DNA from: Sedimenticola sp.
GTDB lineage: Bacteria; Pseudomonadota; Gammaproteobacteria; Chromatiales; Chromatiaceae
Reading direction: 5' to 3'
Length of the DNA: 16,648 nt
NCBI GenBank assembly: GCA_030590525.1
Contig: JAUUYI010000011.1
Coordinates: 1 to 16,648, forward strand
Shown here: piece by piece, positions 1 through 7,784 of the stretch
Numbering within the stretch: position 1 is the stretch's first letter
Layout of the letters: each line of letters begins with the position of its first letter
Made by a program: the position numbers and the translations under genes
The notes under the pieces: generated by a model
What the model saw: only the letters and a program-made list of their open reading frames with translations
The model's database searches: none
Told to the model about the DNA's origin: nothing

Positions 1-2
1 AT

Positions 3-401
3 TACGTCACTATACCAGATGAGGCAGCGGCCGAGGTAACCCAGAAACGGCTGTTGAGTCAACCCAAGTTCAATCTCTCGAAGGTATGGGTTGCGCGCAT
101 GGAGATCGATGGCCACCCGCTGGAAGTGACCAGCCTGCTGCCGGCTGCATTCCGTGGCTACCAACCCGTGGTGAGGGGGTTCAAATACGCGGATGGAAGG
201 TCGCTTTCACTCGTGTTGTTCGATCAGGGTGGCAGTGAGTTGATTTTCTTTACCCGGGACCGGGAGAAGAAACAGGCCTACAAACTGCTGGTGCCGGTTG
301 CCGCAATCGAGGCGCAGCAGCATTATCGTTTCCCCTTCACCGATGCCGAGGCGAAAGTGAAACCGGTGGAGATCCGGTTCAAGGGGATCAAATCGCGCTG
401 A
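3..401 (+). CDS. C-terminal part of an unrecognised protein at the start of a secretion-like operon (partial)
   Basis: The reading frame is open to the left edge of the window, with no stop from base 3 onward. A TTG at 54 could serve as a start but has no Shine-Dalgarno sequence before it, so I read this as the 3' end of a longer gene, with 132 codons visible. The visible part is rich in alternating hydrophobic residues typical of beta strands (for example VTSLLPAAFRGYQPVV and SLSLVLFDQGGSELIFF). It has no transmembrane segment, no cysteine and no catalytic motif that I recognise. It ends 7 nt before the next gene, so it is very likely co-transcribed with the type II secretion-like genes downstream and may be an accessory part of that machine. 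I cannot assign a family. It is probably not the ATPase or a pseudopilin, since no Walker or prepilin motif is visible in the fragment. Confidence 0.6.
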   Translation, partial: YVTIPDEAAAEVTQKRLLSQPKFNLSKVWVARMEIDGHPLEVTSLLPAAFRGYQPVVRGFKYADGRSLSLVLFDQGGSELIFFTRDREKKQAYKLLVPVAAIEAQQHYRFPFTDAEAKVKPVEIRFKGIKSR

Positions 402-408
402 GTCTCTC

Positions 409-993
409 TTGAACCGCAAGACACTGACCCTCCTGCTCGTGGCGCTGCTGCTTGGCGCCCTGGTCTATTACGATAATCAGGACTGGGGTGGCGAAGAGTC
501 GTCGATGAGTGCAACACCCCCTGCTGCAGGCGGGGAGGGGGTCGTCGATGGAGAGCGCTTCAGGCAGCAGGTGCTCGGCTATCAGCGGATTCTGGGGGCG
601 AAACAACAGATAAATGATACCTACAACGCCCTGGCGTTTTCCTATGCGGTCGTCATGGCCGATCTGGAGACCTTTGTCGATAGCGATACGCTCGAGCCAA
701 AAGCGATCGCAGGCAAGGCGGTCAAGGTACTGCTGGGAGGGTTGACCGGGGTGACAGTCAAACGTCTGACTTTCGGAACACCGAGGGCCCGGGGGGAGGG
801 TGTTTTCAGCGTCTCGGTCGCAGTTGAACTCGAGGGGTTGACCCACCAGGGGGCCATCGGCTCCTTGATGGCACTGGGGCAGCCGTCCAAGGGCCTGGTA
901 TGGGAGAGCTTTGATCTGAGGGCCTACCCGGACGAGCAGAAGATTAATCTGAGTGGCAAACTACAGGCCATTATCGTGCAGGCAGCCGAGTGA
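409..993 (+). CDS. GspM/PilO-like inner-membrane assembly protein
   Basis: This 194-residue protein has a short basic N-terminus, one transmembrane helix (about residues 5-21) and then a periplasmic domain. Residues about 48-90 look helical. Residues about 115-190 show an alternating beta/alpha pattern ending in the strand KINLSGKLQAIIV. This is the bitopic architecture of GspM in type II secretion and of PilO in type IV pili, which partner GspL/PilN in the inner-membrane platform. The assignment rests on topology, size and context, not on a diagnostic motif. The start is a TTG 7 nt after the previous stop; the Shine-Dalgarno signal is weak, so the start is moderately secure. Its stop overlaps the GTG start of the next gene by 4 nt, which implies translational coupling with the GspC/PilP-like protein and supports a shared complex. 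Confidence 0.6.
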   Translation: MNRKTLTLLLVALLLGALVYYDNQDWGGEESSMSATPPAAGGEGVVDGERFRQQVLGYQRILGAKQQINDTYNALAFSYAVVMADLETFVDSDTLEPKAIAGKAVKVLLGGLTGVTVKRLTFGTPRARGEGVFSVSVAVELEGLTHQGAIGSLMALGQPSKGLVWESFDLRAYPDEQKINLSGKLQAIIVQAAE

Positions 994-1538
994 ATGGCCA
1001 ACGCCTCGCTCGACTGTTATGGCTGGTCGCCATCCTGTCAGCCGGGGGACTGAGTTTTCTCATCTTTTCACCGGTGGAGCTGGATGAGCTGACCGGGGGC
1101 GATGTGAAGCCGATTTCGGTGCCGGGTGCAGTCGATAATGGGGTGGCCGTTTTACCGGAGCAAACTAGCGATATCCCCCAGTGGAATCCGTTCGACCCGA
1201 AGGGTGAACCCTGGTCGCTGGTCCGAAGGAAGCCGGACGAGGTCAAGAGGCAGCAGGTTTCCCCGCAGCAAACGATTCAAGTCGAAGGTGTCACCGGCGT
1301 ATTGCGGCTGCCCGGGTTACAGGGCGTGATGACTGATCAGGGGTTCGTCGAGGTGGGTGAACTCTTTTCTGGAGCAGAGGTACGCCAGATTGGGGATGGG
1401 GTCGCGGTTTTCTCAGGTGCAGGGAAGGGTGAACAAGTCATTCGGATAGACCCGGAAAGAGATAAAAGGCGGGCCTCATTCCAGGCCTTGGGCATGCCGA
1501 TTTTCGGGATCGACCGGGAGCCGCAGTTGGAGCGATGA
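990..1538 (+). CDS. GspC/PilP-like inner-membrane protein
   Basis: This 182-residue protein has one N-terminal transmembrane helix (about 7-26), a Pro/Asp/Glu-rich linker (about 30-95) and a small beta-rich periplasmic domain (about 97-155). That domain has the rhythm of the GspC homology region or PilP domain: a strand ending in GVTGVLRLPGL, then VMTDQGFVEVGELF, then VRQIGDGVAVF. Proteins of this family bridge the inner-membrane platform to the secretin's N-terminal periplasmic domains. No C-terminal PDZ domain is present; the protein ends soon after the homology region, which resembles PilP or short GspC forms. The start is GTG, in a GTGA overlap with the preceding stop, and its own stop overlaps the secretin start as ATGA. 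The tight M-C-D order supports a functional complex. The family call is an inference from layout and weak motif likeness. Confidence 0.6.
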   Translation: MNGQRLARLLWLVAILSAGGLSFLIFSPVELDELTGGDVKPISVPGAVDNGVAVLPEQTSDIPQWNPFDPKGEPWSLVRRKPDEVKRQQVSPQQTIQVEGVTGVLRLPGLQGVMTDQGFVEVGELFSGAEVRQIGDGVAVFSGAGKGEQVIRIDPERDKRRASFQALGMPIFGIDREPQLER

Positions 1539-3688
1539 GCATGCAATGGCGGCACCATTTTATGCGCCAGGCCGGATTCCCCGGCTTCTGGCGTTGCACC
1601 ATGATCGTCGGCCTTACGCTACTGCTGTCGGGCTGTATCCTCTGGAATGCCAAGGAGCCGGCTCCGCGAACGGGCGACCTTTACAAGGAGGATCTGGCCA
1701 AATTCGGGGTGGAGGCCACTCTGGATGGTCTTCAAAAGCACAACCGGCAGGTCAATGAGCAACGCTCCCCGAAGAAGGCGGTCGCAGAAATCAGTGGGGC
1801 GACCGGTAGTGGCACCGTGCAGCAGTACCCGCTCTCTTCATCCGGCCTGGCGGGTAGTGTGGGCTCTGGTGCTGCGACGGTGGCAGTCGACGGGGCGAAG
1901 CAGGTCGAGCGTGTAGAAGTATCCCTGGACTTTTCTGATACCAGCCTGAAGGAACTGCTGCAGGTCCTGTTCGAGGATTACCTGAAGGTTCCCTATACCA
2001 TCCTCGAATCCTTCGAGGACAAGAAGGTCAATTTTGTCTACAAAGCCAAGGCGAGCAAGCAGGAGCTGCTGGCGGTACTTGGGGCCTTTCTGGAATTTCA
2101 GGGCGTATCGATGATCTACAGCAATGGTGTGTATGCCCTCACCACGGCGAGCAAGAACCCGAAGGGTCAACCGGCGGAGCTGGGGGTCGGTTCAATCGGC
2201 GGTGCCTTCAGGCTGCGCTATCTGGGGGCCAAGGATTTCCTCAATGTGGCCAGGCAGTTTCTCAACCAGCCCGCCAATGCATTGGAGCTGCCGAGCACGA
2301 ATTCCATCTTCGTCTATGCGCCGAGTGCCCAGTTCAAGGCGGTACAGATCCTTTTTGAGCGGCTGGATGTACCCTATTTCGAGGGTAAATATCTCATTGT
2401 CTATACGCCTCGCTATCTCGGCGTAGGCACCCTGAAGACGCTCATCGAGCACTATCACAAGATGCTCGGGGCACCAAGCAAGCGGGGCTCGAAGCTGTTT
2501 GAGACTGAGGCCGTCTCGGACATCGGTAAGCTGGTCATCGTGGCCGCCGATCGCTCTGCGCGGGACATGGTCATCGCATTTTTACACAGCGTGGATAATG
2601 AGGAAGGTAATCGACGCCAGATCTTTCAGTATGTGTTGACGAACCAGAAGGCAAACGAGGTCGTTGGTTCGGTAAAGAATCTGGTGAAGTCCCTGTGGCA
2701 CGAAGAGAAAAGAGCAGATGTGGTTGCAGACAAAGGATCCAACAGCCTGTTCGTTGCCTCCACCGCCGAAGATTACACCATACTGGTAAAACTGCTCGAG
2801 CGCCTCGACTATCGTCCTCCGGCGGTCCATATCGATGTCACGCTGGTGGAGGTGGTACTGACTGACAGCATGAAGTACGGTGTCGAATGGTATCTGTTCG
2901 AGGATTCGGGTGATTACAGGGGCAGTGCCAATGTGGACCTCACCTCGAATTTTACCGAGGGTCTGGTCCTGGATTTCGTGAACCTGTCAAACAACAAGTT
3001 CATTACCCTGGAAGCCCTGGCAGAGGTCACCACGTTTCGTATCCTGGCCAATCCCCAGCTGATCGTAAAAACGGGTAGTACCGCCAATCTCCTGGTCGGT
3101 CAGGAGATTGCCATCGAAAAATCGACCCTGGAAACCAATACCGCTGGTTCCAGCGCCAAGACCGAGTTCGAACGTCGAGATGTGGCGATCACGCTCGAGG
3201 TAACCCCCACGATCGGGGCAAATCAGCAGATACAGATCACCCTGAAGTTGAACGACGAGCGGGATATCGGGCGTGATATCAATAACCAGCCGGTCTTTGC
3301 CAAGCGGAGTGTGAAGACGGATCTGGTGGCCTATGACGGGGACACCCTGTTCATAGGCGGTATTATCAGGGATCGTACATTGGACCTGAAGAAGAAAATC
3401 CCGCTGCTGGGTGATCTTGCCTATATCGGGGCTGCTTTTTTCACCGGGCATGAAAGTCGGATAGAGCGAACCGAGCTTTTGATTCTGGTAACCCCGCGCC
3501 TGGTGATCGATGACAGAGGCGCAAATATGCTGACTCAGGCAATCATCGGGGCATCTACCACGAGTCGGGAGGCCAACCTGCAAAGCCCGCTGGAAAAACT
3601 GCTGGAACAATGGAAGACGAGTGTGGAAAAAGGGAGTGAGAGCGACCTGCCTCAGGAAGCGCCGGCTGGAAAGGCTGGCGAGTCCTGA
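1535..3688 (+). CDS. gspD: Outer-membrane secretin, GspD family, predicted lipoprotein
   Basis: This 717-residue protein forms the outer-membrane channel of a type II secretion or type IV pilus-type machine. It opens with a basic stretch and hydrophobic segment ending in a lipobox (Leu31-Ser-Gly-Cys34), so the mature protein should be lipidated. A low-complexity linker (about 80-125) leads to four successive small domains: N0-like (about 127-205), N1-like (222-285), N2-like (286-358) and N3-like (363-428). The secretin domain follows (about 432-660), with the family hallmark near 622-633 (PLLGDLAYIG) and ELLILVTPRLV after it. The last 50 residues are polar and do not obviously form the pilotin-binding S domain. 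Lipidated secretins such as HxcQ of Pseudomonas are known to be self-piloting, so I infer no separate pilotin is needed. The start overlaps the upstream stop (ATGA). An MSHA-type MshL role is an alternative, but the multi-N-domain build favours GspD. Confidence 0.87.
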   Translation: MSMQWRHHFMRQAGFPGFWRCTMIVGLTLLLSGCILWNAKEPAPRTGDLYKEDLAKFGVEATLDGLQKHNRQVNEQRSPKKAVAEISGATGSGTVQQYPLSSSGLAGSVGSGAATVAVDGAKQVERVEVSLDFSDTSLKELLQVLFEDYLKVPYTILESFEDKKVNFVYKAKASKQELLAVLGAFLEFQGVSMIYSNGVYALTTASKNPKGQPAELGVGSIGGAFRLRYLGAKDFLNVARQFLNQPANALELPSTNSIFVYAPSAQFKAVQILFERLDVPYFEGKYLIVYTPRYLGVGTLKTLIEHYHKMLGAPSKRGSKLFETEAVSDIGKLVIVAADRSARDMVIAFLHSVDNEEGNRRQIFQYVLTNQKANEVVGSVKNLVKSLWHEEKRADVVADKGSNSLFVASTAEDYTILVKLLERLDYRPPAVHIDVTLVEVVLTDSMKYGVEWYLFEDSGDYRGSANVDLTSNFTEGLVLDFVNLSNNKFITLEALAEVTTFRILANPQLIVKTGSTANLLVGQEIAIEKSTLETNTAGSSAKTEFERRDVAITLEVTPTIGANQQIQITLKLNDERDIGRDINNQPVFAKRSVKTDLVAYDGDTLFIGGIIRDRTLDLKKKIPLLGDLAYIGAAFFTGHESRIERTELLILVTPRLVIDDRGANMLTQAIIGASTTSREANLQSPLEKLLEQWKTSVEKGSESDLPQEAPAGKAGES

Positions 3689-3838
3689 GGCAGCTGAATG
3701 TCATTGACCCCGCAAATGAATAACGTGACGGGAGATCAGGCGCCAGCCCGACCTGCCTGTCGCACCTGTATTCTGTAGCAAACGCCAGAATCGAAAGCGC
3801 ATGACGAAAAGGCAGCTTCCTCGAATAGAACTCCGGAC

Positions 3839-4792
3839 ATGCAGGCAATGAACTTTGCTCATCTCAGTCTCCGTGGAATTCCAAAAACGCTGGTCTATAT
3901 TGGCCCTGATGAGACTCGGCGTTCGTTCCGGATCCGGGTGCTTTGGGATGGTGGCCTGAAGCTTTTACCGCTGGAAGGCGACTCATATAGCAAGGCTGTC
4001 ATCCTGGTGCTCGATGCAACTCTACCCCTGCGGCGTCTGTTTCGAGCTCCGCAAAAGCATCGTTTTACGCGGAATCTGCTGTTGATGACCTCCGCCGATG
4101 CTTTTCCTTACGATGTGGATGGGGCTTGCTACGCCCTTGGCGAAAGGTCGGGCAAGAGTTATATCTTTTCCCTGCCAAAGGTCGAGCTGGAAAAACTGAC
4201 AGAAACCATTCCGAATGTCCGGGCCATCCTTATAAGCGAGTCAGATCAGGAATCTGCGCTGCTCAGTGCTTTGAGTCGATGGTTTCGTCAGGGTAATCTC
4301 TATGATCTTCTTGGGAGAGCCCGGCCAATTGCACCCTCGACCTACCGGGGGATTATTCTGTCACTGCTGGTCGCTGGTCTGGGTCTGGGGCTTTTCACCA
4401 GCTGGAAGCAGCAGCAGGCGAAGCTGGAGGCAAAGAAACAGGAATATCTGGAGCTGATGGAAAGCATTGCTACGCCATTGTTGCAACGGCGCCAGACCCT
4501 CGCCAGTATGGTGGAGGCGCAACGCGCGTTTGAGGCTTTGCATGTCTTGCCAGGTGCGACCGCAATAAACCGTATCGACCGGTTGCTGGGGCTGTTTCCC
4601 GAGGGATCTCGTATTGAACGAATCCAGCTGAAAGAGCGTGAGCTTATTGTAACGGGATGGGGCGCAGACCCGGAAACATGGCTTTCGAAGGCGTTGGAGC
4701 CCCTGACAGTAGATGTTACCACCTACCCGAAACAAGACCATTTCAAGATAATCTTCGATCTGGCGGACCGCAGGCAACAGGCTGCCAAATGA
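3839..4792 (+). CDS. GspL/PilN-like assembly protein with shortened cytoplasmic domain
   Basis: This 317-residue bitopic protein has a cytoplasmic part (about 1-168), one transmembrane helix (about 169-188) and a coiled-coil-prone stretch rich in Lys, Glu and Gln (about 189-225). A small periplasmic alpha/beta domain follows (about 240-310). This is the GspL plan: the cytoplasmic half contacts the GspE ATPase and the periplasmic half pairs with GspM. The cytoplasmic part is shorter than the roughly 240-residue actin-like domain of usual GspL and shows no ATP-binding motif, so it may keep only one subdomain. A MshI/PilN-like role is the main alternative. A 150-nt gap separates it from the secretin, unlike the overlaps upstream; I see no convincing promoter there. 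ATG at 3839 is chosen because the frame closes at a TAG (3776) with no better start; ATG at 3848 is also possible. The ribosome binding site is weak. Confidence 0.6.
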   Translation: MQAMNFAHLSLRGIPKTLVYIGPDETRRSFRIRVLWDGGLKLLPLEGDSYSKAVILVLDATLPLRRLFRAPQKHRFTRNLLLMTSADAFPYDVDGACYALGERSGKSYIFSLPKVELEKLTETIPNVRAILISESDQESALLSALSRWFRQGNLYDLLGRARPIAPSTYRGIILSLLVAGLGLGLFTSWKQQQAKLEAKKQEYLELMESIATPLLQRRQTLASMVEAQRAFEALHVLPGATAINRIDRLLGLFPEGSRIERIQLKERELIVTGWGADPETWLSKALEPLTVDVTTYPKQDHFKIIFDLADRRQQAAK

Positions 4793-4804
4793 GCGCACGC
4801 TAGT

Positions 4805-5986
4805 ATGCCTGAATATCAATATCTGGCCCTCGCAAGGGATGGGAAAGAGGTCGGCGGGCGGGAGTTTGCGGACAGTACGGAGGTGCTCCGGCAGATACTG
4901 AAGAAACGCCGCCTGATACTGGTCAAGGCAAAATCCGAAAGTCAGAAGCGGGTGTCGCCAGCCCGGATTGAGCAACTCATCAGTGACTTGGGTGACCTGC
5001 TGGATAGCGGGGTGGTGCTGGAACGCGCACTTCAGATCATATCCAGTGATAACGCTGACCCGAAGCTTGCGAGCCTTGCCGTTCGATTGAGAAACGAACT
5101 CAAGGCCGGTCACTCCCTTTCCCAGTCCGTTCAGCGACTGGGTAATGTGAACCCTTTGCTGGCTCCCATGCTGCATGCGGGTGAGGTAAGCGGGCAGCTT
5201 GCTGCCATTGTGCTGCGTATGAGTGAGTATTTTGGAGAGCGCCGCACGCTGAGAAAGGAGATTGCCGCGAACCTGGCCTATCCTGCAATCCTGATGGTGG
5301 TCAGTATCCTCTCCCTGGTTGGCCTGGCTGTCTATGTCGTCCCGGTATTTCGGGATCTGTTCGAAGACGACCTGGAGGCGCTTCCTCTCGGTACGCGTAT
5401 TGTATTTTCGGCGAGTGATTGGGTGATGGCTTATGGCATGTATGCCGTGATTGCCATTTCGCTGGTGATTTTGACAGCGGCGGGGATGGTCCGTTTCAAT
5501 CAGTATTTCCGCTTTATGTTGGATCGTCTGCTTTTATCCATGCCGTTATTCGGTCAAATAATGTCCCTGCGGGAAGCGGCTAATTTCACCAGCGTACTGG
5601 GCATCCTGTTGAATAGCGGGATCCCTCTGGTACAGGCCATGGATATCACCCGCAGCATCTCCCTCAACCGTTATTTTAAGGCTGGGGTGGAGCGAGCGAC
5701 CCGTCGGCTGCGTCAAGGGGGTGGTTTGACGACGGCAGTACATGAGATTCCAGGATTACCGAAGCTGGCACAGCGGCTGATCACCATCGGTGATGAGGGG
5801 GGAAGCCTGGCCAAGGCCTGCAACAAGGCGGCGAGACTGCAGGAAAAAGATCTGAAGTTGAAGATCCATGCCCTGGTATCAATGATGGAGCCGGTGATTA
5901 TTTTAACCATGGGGGGCGTGGTTGGTTTCGTCGTGGTCTCTATGCTGCTCGCCGTGTTTGGATTGACCGATCTGGCGGGTGGGTGA
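4805..5986 (+). CDS. gspF: Type II secretion/type IV pilus platform protein, GspF family
   Basis: This 393-residue polytopic inner-membrane protein is the rotor-like platform that couples the assembly ATPase to pseudopilin extrusion. It has a short N-terminal domain typical of the family (MPEYQYLALARDGKEVGG), then two repeated GspF domains (about 55-178 and 258-380). Each carries the family pattern of a helical bundle with a conserved gain-of-glycine turn (LLDSGVVLERALQII at about 65-79; LLNSGIPLVQAMDITRSI at about 268-285; ITIGDEGGSL at about 327-336). Hydrophobic segments lie near 160-182, 211-228 and 363-387. Length matches the usual 395-405 residues. It begins 12 nt after the GspL-like stop with little Shine-Dalgarno likeness, so it may rely on coupling. 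It is the last gene of the block: the DNA after it is an intergenic repeat followed by a convergent gene. A GspE partner is expected but is not in the window. Confidence 0.93.
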   Translation: MPEYQYLALARDGKEVGGREFADSTEVLRQILKKRRLILVKAKSESQKRVSPARIEQLISDLGDLLDSGVVLERALQIISSDNADPKLASLAVRLRNELKAGHSLSQSVQRLGNVNPLLAPMLHAGEVSGQLAAIVLRMSEYFGERRTLRKEIAANLAYPAILMVVSILSLVGLAVYVVPVFRDLFEDDLEALPLGTRIVFSASDWVMAYGMYAVIAISLVILTAAGMVRFNQYFRFMLDRLLLSMPLFGQIMSLREAANFTSVLGILLNSGIPLVQAMDITRSISLNRYFKAGVERATRRLRQGGGLTTAVHEIPGLPKLAQRLITIGDEGGSLAKACNKAARLQEKDLKLKIHALVSMMEPVIILTMGGVVGFVVVSMLLAVFGLTDLAGG

Positions 5987-6315
5987 TGCCTGTGGGGTAT
6001 CCTGTAGGGTTTTAGTAACATACCCTCCCTCTGTAAGCGCCCAGTTAACCCCGCCGAGAGGCCCTGCTTACCTACGTGTCTAAGCTATGCTCCAAGGCAA
6101 GGGGCAGCCTGGACGCCGTAGGGGGGATAAGCGTAGCGCATCCACCATTCTGGGCGTTGCGGCATGTGCTCAGACCATTGGTGGATGCGGCGCGCATAAG
6201 TATAGTGCAAAATGAAAGTTCTGTGCGCGCGCCTTATCCCCCCTACGAAGTTGCCCCGAAATATTGAGAATTTACGGCGAAAATGGCTTGAAAACCAGCT
6301 TAGACATGTAGGTAA
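5987..6315. other. Gene-free interval between gspF and the zinc-ribbon membrane protein gene
   Basis: This is the convergent gap between the + strand secretion block and the - strand membrane-protein gene. The first 75 nt hold only a weak GGGTAT...ATACCC pairing (5995-6025) with a long loop and no clear T-run, so I do not call a terminator. The rest is almost entirely occupied by the nested inverted-repeat element described separately. A 63-codon open frame here (6076-6267) is composed of repeat sequence and is not considered a gene. Confidence 0.7.
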
Positions 6316-6320
6316 TCAGG
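6063..6320. repeat. 258-bp nested inverted-repeat element (MITE-like)
   Basis: The outer arms, 6063-6086 and 6297-6320, are 24 nt each and match as reverse complements at 22 positions. Inside lie further arms: GGGGCA (6101-6106) with TGCCCC (6252-6257); GTAGGGGGGATAAG (6118-6131) with its perfect complement (6233-6246); and GCATCCACCA (6138-6147) with TGGTGGATGC (6179-6188). The GTAGGG..ATAAG...GCGCATCCACCA wording is like intergenic repeats that I know to be common in gammaproteobacteria. The right arm covers the stop codon of the neighbouring gene. I see no target-site duplication. It may be a non-autonomous transposable element that has captured or contains an older repeat hairpin. Confidence 0.75.
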
Positions 6321-7605
6321 AATGACTATGCTGCTGTCTTCTGACTTCTGTCCTCTGATAAAAGATATCCTTATACGAAACATAGATCGAAGCCAGCACT
6401 GTCGGCATCATAATCAACAGGCCCAGCCCGAACGGTAACACCGCGAGAAAAAACAACACAAGGCCGATAATGCCATAGAGCAGGAACGGCAGCATATTCT
6501 TCAGACAGCCCATGAAGCTCAGCTTCATGGCAGTGACCGCGGAAAGCCCTTCCAGGGCAACCAGGACCGGCGCAAACCAATAGGCCATGAACAGAGGCAT
6601 GGCCAATCCGATGCCCAATAGTATCGCCATCAGAACGGCAGGGCTACCCACGAATGCCGCCAGCGCCTGTGGATCCGGTTCGCCCGTTGCGGAGACGGCA
6701 CCCAGACTGGCGATGCTGCCGGCTATCAACAACCCTACTACGAAACCGATCACGAGCAGGCCGACAAAATAGAGCAGCCCCACCAGAAACAGCTGACCCG
6801 GATGGCGGGAGAAACCCGCAAACAGGTGTCCCACTTCGAAATTGTCGCCCTGATTCTGCGCCTCTGCCCCAATCATGTAACCGGCCATTATCACCGGGGA
6901 GAGAAGGGTGATCGTAACCGACCCGATGAAGGGGATCAGGGTGATGATTACAGAGAGCACTATCCAGACCACCATGGAAACGATCCAGGCAAAGGGATTC
7001 TGCCGGAAATGCCTGAAACCACCTGCTATCCAGGCCCACCCATGGCTGGCCGGAACAGTTGCCGGGCCACTCATTTCACCCTCGCTGAGCGCCTCCACCA
7101 GAGGTGCCTGGGGGGCTGAATAGGGATTGGCTCTTCCTTTTTCGCCGGTTTGAGGAGGGTCGATACCCGCCACTCCACTCCCCTCCTGCTGTGGTGCCTG
7201 GCGCGCAAGATACTTGGAGATGAAGATGCCGCACTCAAGGCAACTATCCCCCTCTATCCGGTTGGATCCACACTTGGGGCAGACCGGACCCTTCGGCTTC
7301 GCTGACCTTTCAGGTGGGGCTCTCTCCTCCTCCATGGGGGCCAGCGACAAGGAGCTGGAGGGATTCTGCGGGGGCATGGCTTCAAGCCTGATCATCAGCC
7401 CCATCTTTTCCAAGCCTGTGCGGTACTGACCGGCCTTGTCCCGTGTCAGCCCCTGTTTCAAGGTCACGGGTTTGCCCGCCCGCAGCAGCAACCCTGCTTT
7501 CTGTTCGCTGAGGCCAAAGTGCCGAACCAGGTTGGCCCTCACCTCCGCTTCCTCTGCTCCCTGCCTGAGCTCCCCGCTATAAACCACTTTATACAACGTT
7601 TCCAT
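6316..7605 (-). CDS. Zinc-ribbon multi-pass membrane protein, BPSS1780-like
   Basis: This 429-residue protein has three parts. Residues 1-75 form a small soluble domain (YKVVYSGELRQGAEEAEVRA...) that looks like the N-terminal module seen on several proteobacterial membrane proteins. Residues 109-125 form a four-cysteine zinc ribbon (CPKC...CLEC), followed by a Pro/Gly/Gln-rich linker to about 185. Residues about 195-410 hold five or six hydrophobic segments (near 205-245, 270-300, 325-350 and 370-410) with the motif GWAWIAGGFRHFRQNPFAWI at the entry. The last part resembles the BPSS1780 family of integral membrane proteins, whose function I do not know. ATG at 7605 is preceded by GAGGG at 8-nt spacing. 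The gene is alone, convergent with the secretion block and separated from fba by a terminator reading the same way, so it needs its own promoter. Its stop codon lies inside the right arm of the 6063-6320 repeat, so its C-terminus may have been altered by that element. Confidence 0.75.
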   Translation of the reverse strand: METLYKVVYSGELRQGAEEAEVRANLVRHFGLSEQKAGLLLRAGKPVTLKQGLTRDKAGQYRTGLEKMGLMIRLEAMPPQNPSSSLSLAPMEEERAPPERSAKPKGPVCPKCGSNRIEGDSCLECGIFISKYLARQAPQQEGSGVAGIDPPQTGEKGRANPYSAPQAPLVEALSEGEMSGPATVPASHGWAWIAGGFRHFRQNPFAWIVSMVVWIVLSVIITLIPFIGSVTITLLSPVIMAGYMIGAEAQNQGDNFEVGHLFAGFSRHPGQLFLVGLLYFVGLLVIGFVVGLLIAGSIASLGAVSATGEPDPQALAAFVGSPAVLMAILLGIGLAMPLFMAYWFAPVLVALEGLSAVTAMKLSFMGCLKNMLPFLLYGIIGLVLFFLAVLPFGLGLLIMMPTVLASIYVSYKDIFYQRTEVRRQQHSHS

Positions 7606-7679
7606 CGCCGACCCTCTTCCAGGTATGTGGTAACTTCCCGATAACCCAGGGCAAACAGCGACGGATTCAGCAACGCTCC

Positions 7680-7716
7680 GTAGCCCGGTGGATCCGCTCC
7701 GCTTGATTCACCCTAC
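7680..7716. repeat. GTAG...CTAC short intergenic repeat
   Basis: A 37-nt imperfect palindrome starts GTAGCCCGGTGGATCCGCT and ends TTGATTCACCCTAC. The reverse strand reads GTAGGGTGAATCAAGCGGAG, the same family wording as the inner hairpin of the 6063-6320 element (GTAGGG, a GGATAAG/GAATCAAG block, then GGATCCACC). It lies upstream of the - strand membrane protein gene. I regard it as one copy of a dispersed repeat family; no coding role is apparent. Confidence 0.6.
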
Positions 7717-7784
7717 TTCTTAAGATTCTTGCCTGGACTTTTTGCGAAGTTACGATTTGTGCAGATTGTCCTTTTTAACGGCAT

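Noticed and set aside
4361..5176. - strand open frame of 271 codons opposite the GspL-like and GspF genes
   Set aside because: It crosses two co-directional genes of the secretion block and has no motif of its own.
6076..6267. Small + strand frame of 63 codons between gspF and the membrane protein gene
   Set aside because: It lies wholly inside the nested inverted-repeat element; its sequence is translated repeat.
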